A stretch of 64,000 bases of DNA from Paenibacillus tyrphae (GCF_027925525.1 NZ_BSDJ01000022.1:1-64000); one strand, 5' to 3'; shown: positions 17,630 through 26,531, counted from the first letter of the stretch. Numbers and translations are program-made. Notes: a model not told the origin generated them from the sequence alone.

Positions 17630-19027
17630 ATGAAAAAGCCTATGATCACCCTAGTCAGCGTATTGACAGCTCTTAATGTATTGACCGCATGCGGAGGCGG
17701 CGCGAATCCGAGCGCCAAGGCGACACCCGACAGCAGCGCAGTTCCGTCGACGACGAGTACAGGCCCGGTGAACCTGACCTTCTGGCACGCGATGGGCGGC
17801 GCCAACGAGGAGGTCGTCAAGAAAGTGGCGCAGACCTTCAACGATACGGTCGGCAAGGAGAAAGGCATCGTTATTACGCCTGTCTTTCAAGGCAGCTACG
17901 GCGATTTGATGAAAAAAGTAAGAGCCGCGGTGCAGGCCAAGGATGTCAAAAACTTGCCGGATATCGTGCAGTCTCCCGCTTCGGAAACGGCCTACATGAA
18001 GGACATCCCTTATGTGGTTCCGGCGCAGACGTTGGCCGACCAAGATACTTCTTTTCGCATAGCGGATCTGGAGCCGAATGTCGTGGCCTCCTTCAGCTAC
18101 AATGGCAAGCTCATCGGCGTGCCGTTTGCCAACTCTACCATTCTGCTGTACTATAACAAAAATTTGTTTAAGGAAGCGGGTTTGAATCCCGAGCAGCCTC
18201 CGGCGACGATCGACGAGCTGGGGCAGTTTGCCGCCAAGCTGACGAAGAAGAACGGTACGCAGACCAGCCAGTGGGGCTTTTCCGGAACGCCGGACTTGTA
18301 TCATCTGTCCAGCTGGATCGGCATGCAGGGCGGATATATCGGGAATAACAAAAACGGCCGCTCCAATACGATGACCGCCGTGGAGTTCGACTCGAACGGG
18401 ACGATGAAGAAATTTATGACGGAGTGGAAAAAAGCGGTCGGAAACGGCGGAATCCAGACGGGAACGGAGACGAATCAGAACGAAGAATTCGCCGCAGGAA
18501 AGCTTGCCATGTTCGTGAATTCGACGGCCGGGCTCAAAGGCGTGCTGAACGCCGTCGGCGGGAAGTTCGAAGTAGGAACGGCGTTCCTTCCGAAAGTGGA
18601 TGCGGGCGATAAGGGCGGCGTTGCTGTCGGAGGCTCCGCATTATACACGATGGACCGCGGCGACAAAGCCAAGATCGATGCGGCCAGAGAATATATGAAA
18701 TACAGTACGTCTGCGGAAACCCAGTTCGTATGGCATTCCGGGACGGGCTATTTTCCGGTCAATTTGAAGACGTACGATCTCCCGAATATGAAAGCGCATC
18801 TGGACAAAAATCCGCTGTTTAAGACGGCTATCAACCAGTTGCATGCTTCTTCGCCGGATACGCAAGAGCCGATGAATGCGGTATCGAGCGAAATCAGCAC
18901 CGCGATGAAAGAAGAAATTTTGGGTTACGTCACCGACAAGAAGGACATCGATAAGGCCATCGCCAGCATGGTTGTCCGAATCAACAAGGCGTTGGCGGAT
19001 TATAACCGGGCCAATGGGAAAAATTAA
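17630..19027 (+). CDS. extracellular solute-binding lipoprotein, UgpB-like
   Basis: Captures the substrate outside the membrane for the two upstream permeases. The 465-residue protein has a lipoprotein signal with lipobox LTAC (Cys near residue 21) and a low-complexity Ser/Thr/Ala linker. Its family 1 solute-binding fold has the hallmark FWHAMGGANEEV and the repeated cluster PFANSTILLYYNKNLFKEAG. AAGGAGG precedes ATG. No ATPase gene follows; a shared MsmX/UgpC-type ATPase elsewhere would be needed. Confidence 0.88.
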   Translation: MKKPMITLVSVLTALNVLTACGGGANPSAKATPDSSAVPSTTSTGPVNLTFWHAMGGANEEVVKKVAQTFNDTVGKEKGIVITPVFQGSYGDLMKKVRAAVQAKDVKNLPDIVQSPASETAYMKDIPYVVPAQTLADQDTSFRIADLEPNVVASFSYNGKLIGVPFANSTILLYYNKNLFKEAGLNPEQPPATIDELGQFAAKLTKKNGTQTSQWGFSGTPDLYHLSSWIGMQGGYIGNNKNGRSNTMTAVEFDSNGTMKKFMTEWKKAVGNGGIQTGTETNQNEEFAAGKLAMFVNSTAGLKGVLNAVGGKFEVGTAFLPKVDAGDKGGVAVGGSALYTMDRGDKAKIDAAREYMKYSTSAETQFVWHSGTGYFPVNLKTYDLPNMKAHLDKNPLFKTAINQLHASSPDTQEPMNAVSSEISTAMKEEILGYVTDKKDIDKAIASMVVRINKALADYNRANGKN

Positions 19028-19040
19028 AGAGTAGCGCGAC

Positions 19041-19083
19041 AGAGCTTTGAAGCCGGGTGGGATGCCTGGCCAAAGCTCTTTTT
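19041..19083 (+). terminator. terminator of the glpP-ABC importer operon
   Basis: AGAGCTTTG (19041-19049) pairs with CAAAGCTCT (19071-19079), with an internal GCCGG/CTGGC arm and a TTTTT tail. Confidence 0.85.
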
Positions 19084-19175
19084 GTTCAGTCTAAGAAAAT
19101 GGCTTGCCAGTTTGGAACAAAGTGGAATATAATATAGGAACATAAGTTCGTTATTTGTAATTCGAGGTGAAACGA

Positions 19176-20369
19176 TTGACCCCTATTCTGCTAACCAAGT
19201 CGCAAGCCAGAAAGTTTTTATTATATTACCACGGACTGCACGGCGATTTTCAATTTGCCGGTCCGGAGGGAGTCGTTTCTTATATCCGCCGTGTGGGGTG
19301 CATCCAGTTCGACCCTCTCAATGTGGTCGGGATGAATCCGGAGCTTGTGCTTCAGAGCCGAATCAAGGATTTCAATCGCAGCATGCTCCGGGATCTGTTA
19401 TATAACGAACGGCAGCTGATTGATTACTGGGATAAAAATATGGCCATCTTCCCCATAGAGGATTGGCCTTATTTCACGAAATTTCGAAATAAATATCGAG
19501 CTTGGTGCGCTGCCCGTCAAAGCACAGTGGACAAAATATACGAAGAGATCAAGGACCGGGGCGCTCTTTGCTCCGGAGATCTTAATCTTGATGAAAAAAT
19601 CGACTGGGGATGGGGACCGACCAGACTAGCCCGGGCCGCATTGGAAGGGATGAATTACGCGGGACTTCTCGTGATTCATCATAAGGTCAACACTCGCAAA
19701 TATTATGATTTGGCAGAGAGACATCTTGCAGAAGAACTATATTGCGCACAGGAACCGTTCAAGTCTGACGAGCAATACTATGATTGGAACGTGCTTCGTC
19801 GTATCGGAAGTATTGGCATGCTGTGGAACCGGCCCAGCGACGGCTGGCTTGGCATTAGCGGCATGAAGAGCCCGCAGCGAAACGGAGCTTTTGATAGATT
19901 GTCGAGTGGAAATAGAATCGTTAAAATCCATGTGGAAGATCTGGAGCATCCCCTGTATATCCGAAGTACGGACTTGGAGCTTCTGAACAAAGCTTTTTCG
20001 GAAAATCCGGCCATGGAACGGTCAAGTATACTTGCTCCTCTGGATAATATGTTATGGGACCGCAATCTGATTCAAGCGCTATTTGATTTCGAATACCGGT
20101 GGGAAGTTTATAAGCCGGCCGCGGAACGGAAATTCGGATACTATGTGCTGCCGGTCCTTTATGGCGATCGAATCGTAGCCCGATTCGAGCCTCAACAGCA
20201 CAAAAGCGGCGCCCCGCTTGCCATAAAAAATTGGTGGTGGGAAGATTCCGGTTCCATAACGATTCCGATGAAAGAGAGCATACTCGATTGTCTCGAACGA
20301 TTTGCGGCGTATCTTGGAACGACTTTTCATAAAAAAGACGTAGCGCATATTTTTCGTAAAAGAAAATAA
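19176..20369 (+). CDS. winged-helix DNA glycosylase-like protein, YcaQ/AlkX family
   Basis: The 397-residue protein belongs to the HTH_42 family, whose characterised members (E. coli YcaQ, Streptomyces AlkZ) excise alkylated or interstrand-crosslinked bases. The active-site motif is QFD (Gln44-Phe45-Asp46, in GCIQFDPLNVV), the form seen in YcaQ-type enzymes rather than the QxQ of AlkZ. Other family segments are YWDKNMAIFP, LAPLDNMLWDR, LFDFEYRWEVY and LPVLYGDRIVARFEP. TTG at 19176 is preferred because GAGGTG lies 6 nt before it; GTG at 19167 overlaps that site. Predicted DNA repair; the substrate is unknown. Confidence 0.82.
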   Translation: MTPILLTKSQARKFLLYYHGLHGDFQFAGPEGVVSYIRRVGCIQFDPLNVVGMNPELVLQSRIKDFNRSMLRDLLYNERQLIDYWDKNMAIFPIEDWPYFTKFRNKYRAWCAARQSTVDKIYEEIKDRGALCSGDLNLDEKIDWGWGPTRLARAALEGMNYAGLLVIHHKVNTRKYYDLAERHLAEELYCAQEPFKSDEQYYDWNVLRRIGSIGMLWNRPSDGWLGISGMKSPQRNGAFDRLSSGNRIVKIHVEDLEHPLYIRSTDLELLNKAFSENPAMERSSILAPLDNMLWDRNLIQALFDFEYRWEVYKPAAERKFGYYVLPVLYGDRIVARFEPQQHKSGAPLAIKNWWWEDSGSITIPMKESILDCLERFAAYLGTTFHKKDVAHIFRKRK

Positions 20370-20370
20370 A

Positions 20371-20402
20371 AAAAATTGCGGTCTCATGACCGCAATTCTT
20401 GT
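20371..20402 (-). terminator. terminator of tRNA-Pro
   Basis: ATTGCGGTC / GACCGCAAT stem. On the minus strand it is followed by a long T-rich tail, so it mainly ends the tRNA transcript; it also sits just after the YcaQ-like stop. Confidence 0.75.
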
Positions 20403-20412
20403 CTTAAAAGTA

Positions 20413-20486
20413 TCGAGACGACAGGATTTGAACCTGCGACCTCTTGGTCCCGAACCAAGCGCTCTACCAAGCTGAGCCACGTCTCG
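20413..20486 (-). tRNA. tRNA-Pro (anticodon CGG)
   Basis: This 74-nt gene has acceptor CGAGACG/CGTCTCG, anticodon stem CTTGG/CCAAG and loop TTCGGGA giving CGG (reads CCG). The T arm is CAGG-TTCAAAT-CCTG, the discriminator is A, and no CCA is encoded. Confidence 0.95.
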
Positions 20487-20601
20487 TCGGTGTGCCTAAG
20501 CACGAAGCTTTTTTATTCTACCATTGTCCTAAGAAAATGTAAAGAGGACGGCCTCTTTTTTACCGCCTCAAATTGTGGCAGCTTGAAGTAGAAGCCGGCG
20601 T

Positions 20602-21075
20602 TTACTCTTTTCCCCGCAGCTTGCGGAAAAACTGTGTCAGCATCGTTCCGCATTCCTGCTGCATCACCCCGCCGATCACTTCGACCCGATGATTGAACCG
20701 GTCTTCTTGAAGCAGGTTCATCAGCGTGCCTGCGCAGCCGGCCTTGGGGTCCGGTGTACCGAAGACGACTTGGCTGATTCGGGCTTGCACGATCGCACCC
20801 GCGCACATCGGACAAGGCTCCAATGTAACATAGAGCCGGCAGTTCAGCAGACGCCAGGCATCCAGATGCTCGCTCGCCTGCTTAATCGCGATCAGCTCGG
20901 CATGCGCCAGCGGGTCCCGCGTCGTTTCACGGACATTGTGGCCGCGGCCGATGATCTCGTCGCCGAGCACGACGACCGCCCCGATCGGGACTTCGCGTAT
21001 TGCTTCCGCTTTCTGCGCTTCTTCGATCGCGGCTTTCATAAAAGGCAAATGTTCTTCCCATAATGCTGCGGACAA
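20602..21075 (-). CDS. tadA: tRNA-specific adenosine deaminase
   Basis: Deaminates A34 to inosine in tRNA-Arg(ACG) so that it can read CGU, CGC and CGA. The 157-residue zinc enzyme has the HAE motif (His58-Ala59-Glu60) and the PCPMC pair (Cys88, Cys91), plus EVPIGAVVV and the conserved FGTPDPKAGCAGTL loop. The start is taken as TTG at 21075, 6 nt after GAGGTG; the frame stays open further but through AT-rich non-coding DNA. In B. subtilis tadA also lies in this near-origin segment, after serS. Confidence 0.93.
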   Translation of the reverse strand: MSAALWEEHLPFMKAAIEEAQKAEAIREVPIGAVVVLGDEIIGRGHNVRETTRDPLAHAELIAIKQASEHLDAWRLLNCRLYVTLEPCPMCAGAIVQARISQVVFGTPDPKAGCAGTLMNLLQEDRFNHRVEVIGGVMQQECGTMLTQFFRKLRGKE

Positions 21076-21140
21076 ACCGGACACCTCGATTATCGTAAGT
21101 GCACAATGTGTTCTCGAACAAGTATTCGTTGTTAACACGC

Positions 21141-21285
21141 TGTGGATAAGATTGTGGATAAAAAGCACTATTTTCAATTCATTGTAGATAATTCGAGTCG
21201 AAATAGCAAGGAATAAAACGAATTTTGCAGTTATCCACAGGTTGTTGAAGATGTGAATAGCAAAGTTATCCCCATTGTGAATTAT
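21141..21285. promoter_or_regulatory. DnaA-box cluster
   Basis: Three perfect boxes (TTATCCACA or its complement at 21141-21149, 21153-21161 and 21231-21239) and four one-mismatch boxes (21183-21191, 21252-21260, 21266-21274, 21277-21285) fall within 145 bp. They lie between divergent tadA and the riboswitch/PilZ gene, next to AT-rich DNA. dnaA itself is not in the window, so this is more likely an accessory DnaA-binding cluster than oriC. Confidence 0.7.
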
Positions 21286-21380
21286 TAAGAAAAAATGAAT
21301 TTTGGCGATATCATTGAACGATGATGATGGGATCGGTATACTAAATATAGTATCGATTAGGCAAATTGTCCTATAATTGA

Positions 21381-21408
21381 TTGTTTTTACATATACGATA
21401 ATGATAAT
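21381..21408 (+). promoter_or_regulatory. promoter of the c-di-GMP riboswitch transcript
   Basis: TTGTTT (21381-21386), a 16-bp spacer and GATAAT (21403-21408), so the RNA would start near 21415, just before the aptamer. Confidence 0.5.
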
Positions 21409-21424
21409 AAAGTATTGCAACCAT

Positions 21425-21509
21425 TCGTTCATGGCAAACCTGCCGAAAGGCAGCGACGCAAAGCTTAGGGTCTAAGGTCCGCATACGGACTACGACAGCC
21501 TGGCCGCCG
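21425..21509 (+). ncRNA. cyclic di-GMP-I (GEMM-I) riboswitch aptamer
   Basis: The conserved GEMM core is present in order: GGCAAACC, a GAAA-capped P2 hairpin (TGCCGAAAGGCA), GACGCAAAGC, then the P3 arm GGTCTAAGGTCC ... GGACTACGACAGCC. The 3' end (GGCCGCC, 21502-21508) is also the left arm of an intrinsic terminator, giving an evident expression platform. The next gene encodes a PilZ protein, itself a c-di-GMP receptor. Confidence 0.88.
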
Positions 21510-21565
21510 AAAAGATGCGGAATTCGCCGGCTGTTTCTTCTGTTACGGGGGAGGCGGCCTTTTTT
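21502..21565 (+). terminator. riboswitch-controlled terminator
   Basis: GGCCGCC (21502-21508) pairs perfectly with GGCGGCC (21553-21559), followed by TTTTTT. It overlaps the aptamer end, so ligand binding could decide read-through. Confidence 0.7.
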
Positions 21566-21609
21566 GCGCCAAGGACATCACTTAAAAATCAAGGATGGTG
21601 ACGTAGCGG

Positions 21610-22293
21610 ATGAACACACCGGCTGTTTCCCGCAATTTTAACAATTCCAAAGAAAGACACCGCAGCTCCGGCACGGTTATGCTGAACAGCCGCATTGTAG
21701 TGGAGAAAGAGAAATTTGTGTCCACCGGGACATTGACGTACGTCGAAGGGGATATTCTTGAAATCGAAATGTCGGAGTACAAGGCGTTCGAATTGGGGGA
21801 TGCGGTCAAGCTGACGATTTATTCGCCGGGCGGTTTTTACCCTTTCGAGTCGACGGTCGTTGCCAAGGATCAGGGCGTGGTCATGGTCCTCATTCCGCCC
21901 CAGCATCAGAACCGGTTCGCAGAAAAGCGCGAGCATCCCCGGGTCCATGTGAATCAAAAGGGCGCTCTCGTTTCGTACCGCAACGAGGACGGTTCCTGGC
22001 AGGTACCGGAGGGGCAGATTCCGCTTACCGTTAAAAACATCAGTCTCAGCGGGATCGGTTTTATCATAGAAGAGCCCGTCGAGTTGGACCGGGACGCACT
22101 GGTACAGCTGCATCTCGACCTTGGCTTCTCTATGCACTGCCGTGCGGAAATTATACGGACGGAGCCGGTGGAGTTCGGCTGCTATTACGGGGCCCATTTC
22201 GACGAGCTGGCCGCGGATAAAGCCAATTCGCTGCGCGCATTCATCCTGAAAAAGCAGGTCGAGACGCATTTTGCGCAGAAACGGGAAGAGTAA
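21610..22293 (+). CDS. PilZ-domain c-di-GMP receptor (YcgR-like)
   Basis: A 227-residue cytoplasmic protein. The N-terminal half (about 20-105) resembles a YcgR_2/PilZN beta domain. The C-terminal PilZ domain (about 105-220) has both c-di-GMP binding signatures: RxxxR in EKREHPRVHV and NxSxxG in NISLSGIGF. Proteins of this layout bind c-di-GMP and slow flagellar rotation or alter exopolysaccharide output. The only ribosome binding site is AAGGATGG about 10 nt before ATG. Its mRNA carries a c-di-GMP-I riboswitch, so the second messenger would act on both the message and the product. Confidence 0.9.
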   Translation: MNTPAVSRNFNNSKERHRSSGTVMLNSRIVVEKEKFVSTGTLTYVEGDILEIEMSEYKAFELGDAVKLTIYSPGGFYPFESTVVAKDQGVVMVLIPPQHQNRFAEKREHPRVHVNQKGALVSYRNEDGSWQVPEGQIPLTVKNISLSGIGFIIEEPVELDRDALVQLHLDLGFSMHCRAEIIRTEPVEFGCYYGAHFDELAADKANSLRAFILKKQVETHFAQKREE

Positions 22294-22384
22294 AAAAAGG
22301 CGCAGCCTTCATCGGCAAACGCGCCGGACTGGTCGGCAACTTGAAGCATATCATAAAGATAAAAGCTTCGAGGTGGTGAACAGC

Positions 22385-23104
22385 ATGGCGTTTACGATGA
22401 AATACGAGATCGTTCCCCGGTATTTGACGGGGCCGAGCCAACGCCGCCCGGTTCTTGCTCTGGACCCGTGCCGCTTCATGGTGGCGCACGATACGGGCAA
22501 TCCCGGCGCGACGGCTGCATCCAACGTAGCGTATTACGAACGGACCCGAAACGACATGTCGGCTTCGGCGCATTTATTTGTGGACGACCGGGAGATTATC
22601 GAGTGCATCCCGTTTTTGACGGGGGCTCCGGAGAAGGCGTATCACGTTGTGTATAACGTAACGACGGACAACGACCGTTACGGTGCGGATGCCAACGATG
22701 CGGCCGGTGCGGTCGAGCTTTGTTACGGCGGAAGCATCAATCTGGCGGAAGCGTATAAACGATATGTTTGGGTATTGGCGTATGCCTGCTACCGATATGG
22801 CTTGAACCCGGAGACGGATATTGCCGGCCACTACATGCTTGATCCCGCACGGCGCACGGACCCCAAGGAGCCGCTGAGACTGCTTGGCAAAACGTTTGAC
22901 GATTTTCTGCAGGACGTAGCGGACGAGTACGCTTCCAGCGTTACGCCGGACCCGCCGGATGCGCTTCTCAGCGTGGAGGATGCGAATAAGCTGATCCATT
23001 TTTTGTCTGCGTCGTATTTGGCGATTGACGATACGGAAGGCCAGGCGGAATTTCATCGGCTGGCGAACGAGCTCAGAAAGGCTTCCGGTCAGCCGGAAGA
23101 GTAG
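22385..23104 (+). CDS. N-acetylmuramoyl-L-alanine amidase (amidase_2 family)
   Basis: Cuts the bond between muramic acid and the peptide stem of peptidoglycan. The 239-residue protein consists of an amidase_2/PGRP zinc domain (about 20-165) with ligand His in FMVAHDTGNPG and IAGHYMLDPARRTDP, plus SASAHLFVDDREI and AYHVVYN. A helical C-terminal region of about 65 residues has no recognisable repeat. There is no signal peptide, as in phage endolysins and CwlA-like enzymes. GAGGTGG is 8 nt before ATG. It follows the PilZ gene by 91 bp and may be co-transcribed. Confidence 0.85.
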   Translation: MAFTMKYEIVPRYLTGPSQRRPVLALDPCRFMVAHDTGNPGATAASNVAYYERTRNDMSASAHLFVDDREIIECIPFLTGAPEKAYHVVYNVTTDNDRYGADANDAAGAVELCYGGSINLAEAYKRYVWVLAYACYRYGLNPETDIAGHYMLDPARRTDPKEPLRLLGKTFDDFLQDVADEYASSVTPDPPDALLSVEDANKLIHFLSASYLAIDDTEGQAEFHRLANELRKASGQPEE

Positions 23105-23130
23105 GCTGCAAACGAGAGCGGAGCGAATAG

Positions 23131-23166
23131 AGCCGGCCTTGCGTAATGCGAAGCCGGTATTTTTTG
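23131..23166 (+). terminator. terminator after the amidase gene
   Basis: CCGGCCTTGCG / GCGAAGCCGG stem with TAAT loop and an ATTTTTT tail. Confidence 0.8.
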
Positions 23167-23181
23167 CTGTGCGGGCATGTG

Positions 23182-23211
23182 GTGACACAAAGGCCGGTTT
23201 TGTAGTATAAT
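23182..23211 (+). promoter_or_regulatory. sigma-A promoter of ychF
   Basis: GTGACA (23182-23187), an 18-bp spacer and a perfect TATAAT (23206-23211), 50 bp before the start codon. Confidence 0.6.
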
Positions 23212-23260
23212 TTTAAGTTAGGAATTTGCTTAGAAATACACTGAAGGAGTTGTCCTTTTC

Positions 23261-24361
23261 ATGGCATTGAAAGCAGGGATCGTCGGACTGCCGAACGTTG
23301 GCAAATCTACGTTGTTTAACGCGATTACGCAAGCCGGAGCGGAGTCGGCGAACTACCCGTTTTGTACTATAGATCCGAACGTCGGTGTCGTCGAGGTGCC
23401 GGACGAGCGTCTTGACCGGTTGGCCGAGATCGTGAATCCGAACCGCATCGTGCCGACGGCATTCGAATTCGTCGATATCGCGGGCCTGGTTAAAGGCGCA
23501 AGCAAAGGCGAAGGACTAGGCAATAAATTTTTGGCGCACATCCGCGAGGTGGATGCGATCGTGCACGTCGTGCGCTGCTTCCAGGACGAGAACATTACCC
23601 ACGTTTCGGGCACGGTCGATCCGATCAGCGATATCGAGACGATTAACCTGGAACTGATTTTGGCGGACGTGGATTCCGTCGATAAGCGCATTGATCGCTC
23701 CCGCAAAAACATGAAGGGCGGCGACAAAAAGTACGCGCAAGAGGTCGAAACGCTCGAACGGATCAAAGAAGCGCTCTACAACGATAAACCGGCGCGCAGC
23801 GTGGAACTCAGCGACGAAGAGAAGCTGCTGATCCGCGATCTGCATCTGTTGACGATGAAGCCGGTGCTGTACGCGGCCAATGTGAGCGAATCGGAAGTGG
23901 CCGACGCCGAAGGCAATCCGTACGTGCAGAAGGTACGCGAATACGCGGCGCTGGAAGGCGCGGAAGTCGTGCCGATCAGCGCGAAGGTCGAATCGGAGAT
24001 CGCAGAGCTGGAAGGCGAAGACAAGGCGATGTTCCTTGAGGAGCTGGGGCTGCAGGAGTCCGGTTTGAACCGTCTGATTAAAGCGGCTTACAAGCTGCTT
24101 GGTTTGTATACGTATTTTACGGCTGGCGTGCAAGAAGTGCGTGCGTGGACGATCCGCATGGGTACGAAAGCCCCGCAAGCGGCGGCGGTAATTCATACGG
24201 ACTTCGAGCGCGGGTTTATCCGGGCGGAAGTCGTCGGGTACGAAGATTTGATCGGGTCCGGCTCGATGAATGCGGCGAAGGAAAAAGGACAGCTGCGTCT
24301 GGAAGGCAAGGAATATGTCGTTCAGGACGGCGACGTCATGCACTTCCGTTTCAACGTATAG
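23261..24361 (+). CDS. ychF: redox/ribosome-associated ATPase-GTPase YchF (OLA1 family)
   Basis: A 366-residue Obg-related P-loop protein that preferentially hydrolyses ATP and associates with ribosomes. It shows G1 GLPNVGKS, G3 DIAGLVKGA and the OLA1-type G4 NVSE in place of NKxD, a coiled-coil arm (about 130-170), and a C-terminal TGS domain ending [20 protein letters not shown] precedes ATG. Standard length. It is placed next to tadA here, whereas in B. subtilis it lies on the other side of the origin. Confidence 0.95.
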   Translation: MALKAGIVGLPNVGKSTLFNAITQAGAESANYPFCTIDPNVGVVEVPDERLDRLAEIVNPNRIVPTAFEFVDIAGLVKGASKGEGLGNKFLAHIREVDAIVHVVRCFQDENITHVSGTVDPISDIETINLELILADVDSVDKRIDRSRKNMKGGDKKYAQEVETLERIKEALYNDKPARSVELSDEEKLLIRDLHLLTMKPVLYAANVSESEVADAEGNPYVQKVREYAALEGAEVVPISAKVESEIAELEGEDKAMFLEELGLQESGLNRLIKAAYKLLGLYTYFTAGVQEVRAWTIRMGTKAPQAAAVIHTDFERGFIRAEVVGYEDLIGSGSMNAAKEKGQLRLEGKEYVVQDGDVMHFRFNV

Positions 24362-24535
24362 CGAGGCTGGGCTGAGGGACTTAGGGGACCGTCTCTTGCT
24401 TCGGCCGCGCGATTCGCGGTGAAACGGAGAGCGGGGCAGCAGCCGGGAGAGAAGGTTGTGGGCTCCACGGGAGCTGTAAAGGAACCGGAACGGGCAAACT
24501 TACGACAAACGGAACAAAAGAAAGGGTGAATGACG

Positions 24536-25615
24536 ATGCTGGACCGGCTTCAAGCATTGGCCGACCGTTATGAAAAGTTGAGTGAGCTGCTGTGTGACCC
24601 GGATGTTGCGGGGGACGCGAAGAAGCTGCGGGAATATTCCAAGGAGCAGTCCGACCTGCAGGAGACGTACGACGCCTATATGGAGTATAAAAGCGTCTCC
24701 GAGCAATACGAAGCGGCGCGGGCGATGCAGAACGAAAAGCTTGACGACGAAATGAAGGAGCTCGTAAAAATGGAGCTCGACGAGCTGTCGGAGCGCAAGA
24801 CGGAGCTTGAGGAACGCATTAAGGTTCTCATGATGCCGAAGGACCCTAACGACGACAAGAACGTCATTGTGGAAATCCGCGGCGCGGCCGGCGGGGACGA
24901 GGCGGCTTTATTTGCGGCCGACCTGTACCGGATGTACTCCAAGTTTGCCGATGCGCAGGGCTGGCGTACGGAAGTGATGGACATCAACATGAACGATCTC
25001 GGCGGCTTCAAAGAGATCATCTTCCTGGTGAACGGCAAGGGTGCTTACAGCAAGTTGAAGTTCGAGAGCGGGGCGCACCGCGTGCAGCGCATTCCGACGA
25101 CGGAGTCGGGCGGGCGCATCCATACGTCGACGTCAACGGTAGCGGTTATGCCGGAGATGGAAGACTTTGATATCGAGATCAATGATTCGGACATTCGCGT
25201 CGACACGTTCTGTTCGAGCGGCGCGGGCGGACAGTCCGTCAATACGACGAAATCGGCCGTTCGGGTGACGCACATCCCTACCGGGATCGTGGCGACCTGT
25301 CAGGATGGCAAATCGCAAAACTCGAACAAAGAGAAGGCGCTGCAGGTACTGCGCGCACGGATTTACGACAAGATGCAGCAGGAAGAAATGGAAAAGTACG
25401 GTGCCGAACGGAAGAGCAAGGTCGGCACGGGCGACCGCTCGGAGCGGATTCGTACGTACAACTTCCCGCAAAGCCGGGTGACCGATCACCGCATAGGCTT
25501 GACGCTGCACCGGCTTGACGCCGTGCTGAACGGCGATATGGAAGAGATCATTTCAGCACTGACGATCGCCTCGCAAACCGAGCAGATGGAAAAAGGAGAA
25601 TACGCCGGTGCGTGA
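24536..25615 (+). CDS. prfA: peptide chain release factor 1
   Basis: Recognises UAA and UAG stop codons and releases the nascent chain. The 359-residue protein has the N-terminal helical domain ([18 protein letters not shown]) and the catalytic GGQ loop ([21 protein letters not shown]). ATG at 24536 is chosen over ATG at 24530 because AAAGGG gives 9-nt spacing and the family begins MLDRL. It overlaps prmC, the enzyme that methylates its GGQ glutamine. Confidence 0.96.
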   Translation: MLDRLQALADRYEKLSELLCDPDVAGDAKKLREYSKEQSDLQETYDAYMEYKSVSEQYEAARAMQNEKLDDEMKELVKMELDELSERKTELEERIKVLMMPKDPNDDKNVIVEIRGAAGGDEAALFAADLYRMYSKFADAQGWRTEVMDINMNDLGGFKEIIFLVNGKGAYSKLKFESGAHRVQRIPTTESGGRIHTSTSTVAVMPEMEDFDIEINDSDIRVDTFCSSGAGGQSVNTTKSAVRVTHIPTGIVATCQDGKSQNSNKEKALQVLRARIYDKMQQEEMEKYGAERKSKVGTGDRSERIRTYNFPQSRVTDHRIGLTLHRLDAVLNGDMEEIISALTIASQTEQMEKGEYAGA

Positions 25616-26531
25616 CGAGCGGCGGATAACGATACGTGAAGCCTATGCCGAGGCTTCTTCTTTTTTGCGGCAGCACGGGGTGCGGGAGCCGGAGGCCAAC
25701 GCCGGCCGGCTGCTGGAGCACCTGCTGGGCGAGAGCCGCAGCGGGCTTCTGCTGCGCTGGCCGGAGCCGTTCCCGCGGGAGCGGGAGGCGGACTGGCAGC
25801 GGCTGCTGGAGCGCAAGGCGAGCGGCGAGCCGGTGCAGTATATCATCGGGGAGCAGGAGTTCTACGGGCTCCCCTTCACGGTGACGCCGGCGGTGCTCAT
25901 CCCGCGGCCGGAGACGGAGCTGCTAGTCGAGCAGGTGGTCCTGCTCGGGCGGCAGCTCTTCGGCGGGGCCTCGCACAGGCCGGGCGCCGCGGGTGTGGCT
26001 TCGCCGACGATCGCAGACGTCGGCACGGGCAGCGGCGCGATCGCGGTGAGCCTCGCGGTGCAGTGCCCTTCGTGGCGCGTGACGGCGTCGGACATCGCGC
26101 CGGACGCGCTGGCGGTGGCGCGAGCGAATGCCGAGCGCAACGGGGTGGCCGAGCGGGTCGCCTTCGTGGAAGGGGACCTGCTCGGCCCATGGATCGAGCG
26201 CGGCGAGCGGCTCGATCTGGTGGTGTCCAATCCGCCGTACATTCCGGAGGCGGATGAGGCGGGGCTGCAGCCGGAGGTGCGGCTGTTCGAGCCGCAGACG
26301 GCATTGTACGGCGGAGCGGACGGGCTGGAGCCGTACCGCCGCCTGACGGCGCAGCTGGGCGAGCTGCCGGCGCTGCCCGCGCTAGTCGGCTTCGAGGTCG
26401 GCCAAGGACAGGCGGACGAGGTGCGCTGTTTGCTGGAGCGGGCGGCCGACTGGGACGAGGTACGGATCGTACCGGATTTGGCCGGGATTGACCGGCATGT
26501 GATCGCTTATCGAAGCAAGAATCACGCCTGA
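25608..26531 (+). CDS. prmC: release factor glutamine methyltransferase
   Basis: Transfers a methyl group from SAM to the GGQ glutamine of release factors. The 307-residue protein has a helical N-terminal domain, SAM motif I ([16 protein letters not shown]) and the catalytic NPPY ([12 protein letters not shown]). GTG at 25608 follows AAAGGAGA and overlaps the prfA stop. Base use is strikingly GC-rich compared with its neighbours (long runs of GCG/CGG/GAG codons, especially 25640-26400). Confidence 0.94.
   Translation: MRDERRITIREAYAEASSFLRQHGVREPEANAGRLLEHLLGESRSGLLLRWPEPFPREREADWQRLLERKASGEPVQYIIGEQEFYGLPFTVTPAVLIPRPETELLVEQVVLLGRQLFGGASHRPGAAGVASPTIADVGTGSGAIAVSLAVQCPSWRVTASDIAPDALAVARANAERNGVAERVAFVEGDLLGPWIERGERLDLVVSNPPYIPEADEAGLQPEVRLFEPQTALYGGADGLEPYRRLTAQLGELPALPALVGFEVGQGQADEVRCLLERAADWDEVRIVPDLAGIDRHVIAYRSKNHA

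Noticed and set aside
20376-20591. Plus-strand frame over tRNA-Pro (TTGFEPATSWSRTKRSTKLS)
   Set aside because: Antisense tRNA artefact of the same kind.
21141-21285. Chromosomal origin of replication
   Set aside because: DnaA boxes are dense, but dnaA, dnaN, recF and gyrAB are not here. The guaB-dacA-pdxST-serS order implies oriC lies to the left of the window. Treated as an accessory DnaA cluster.
20602-21610. SRP RNA and dnaX next to tadA, as in B. subtilis
   Set aside because: Looked for but absent. The region after tadA holds DnaA boxes and a GEMM riboswitch instead.
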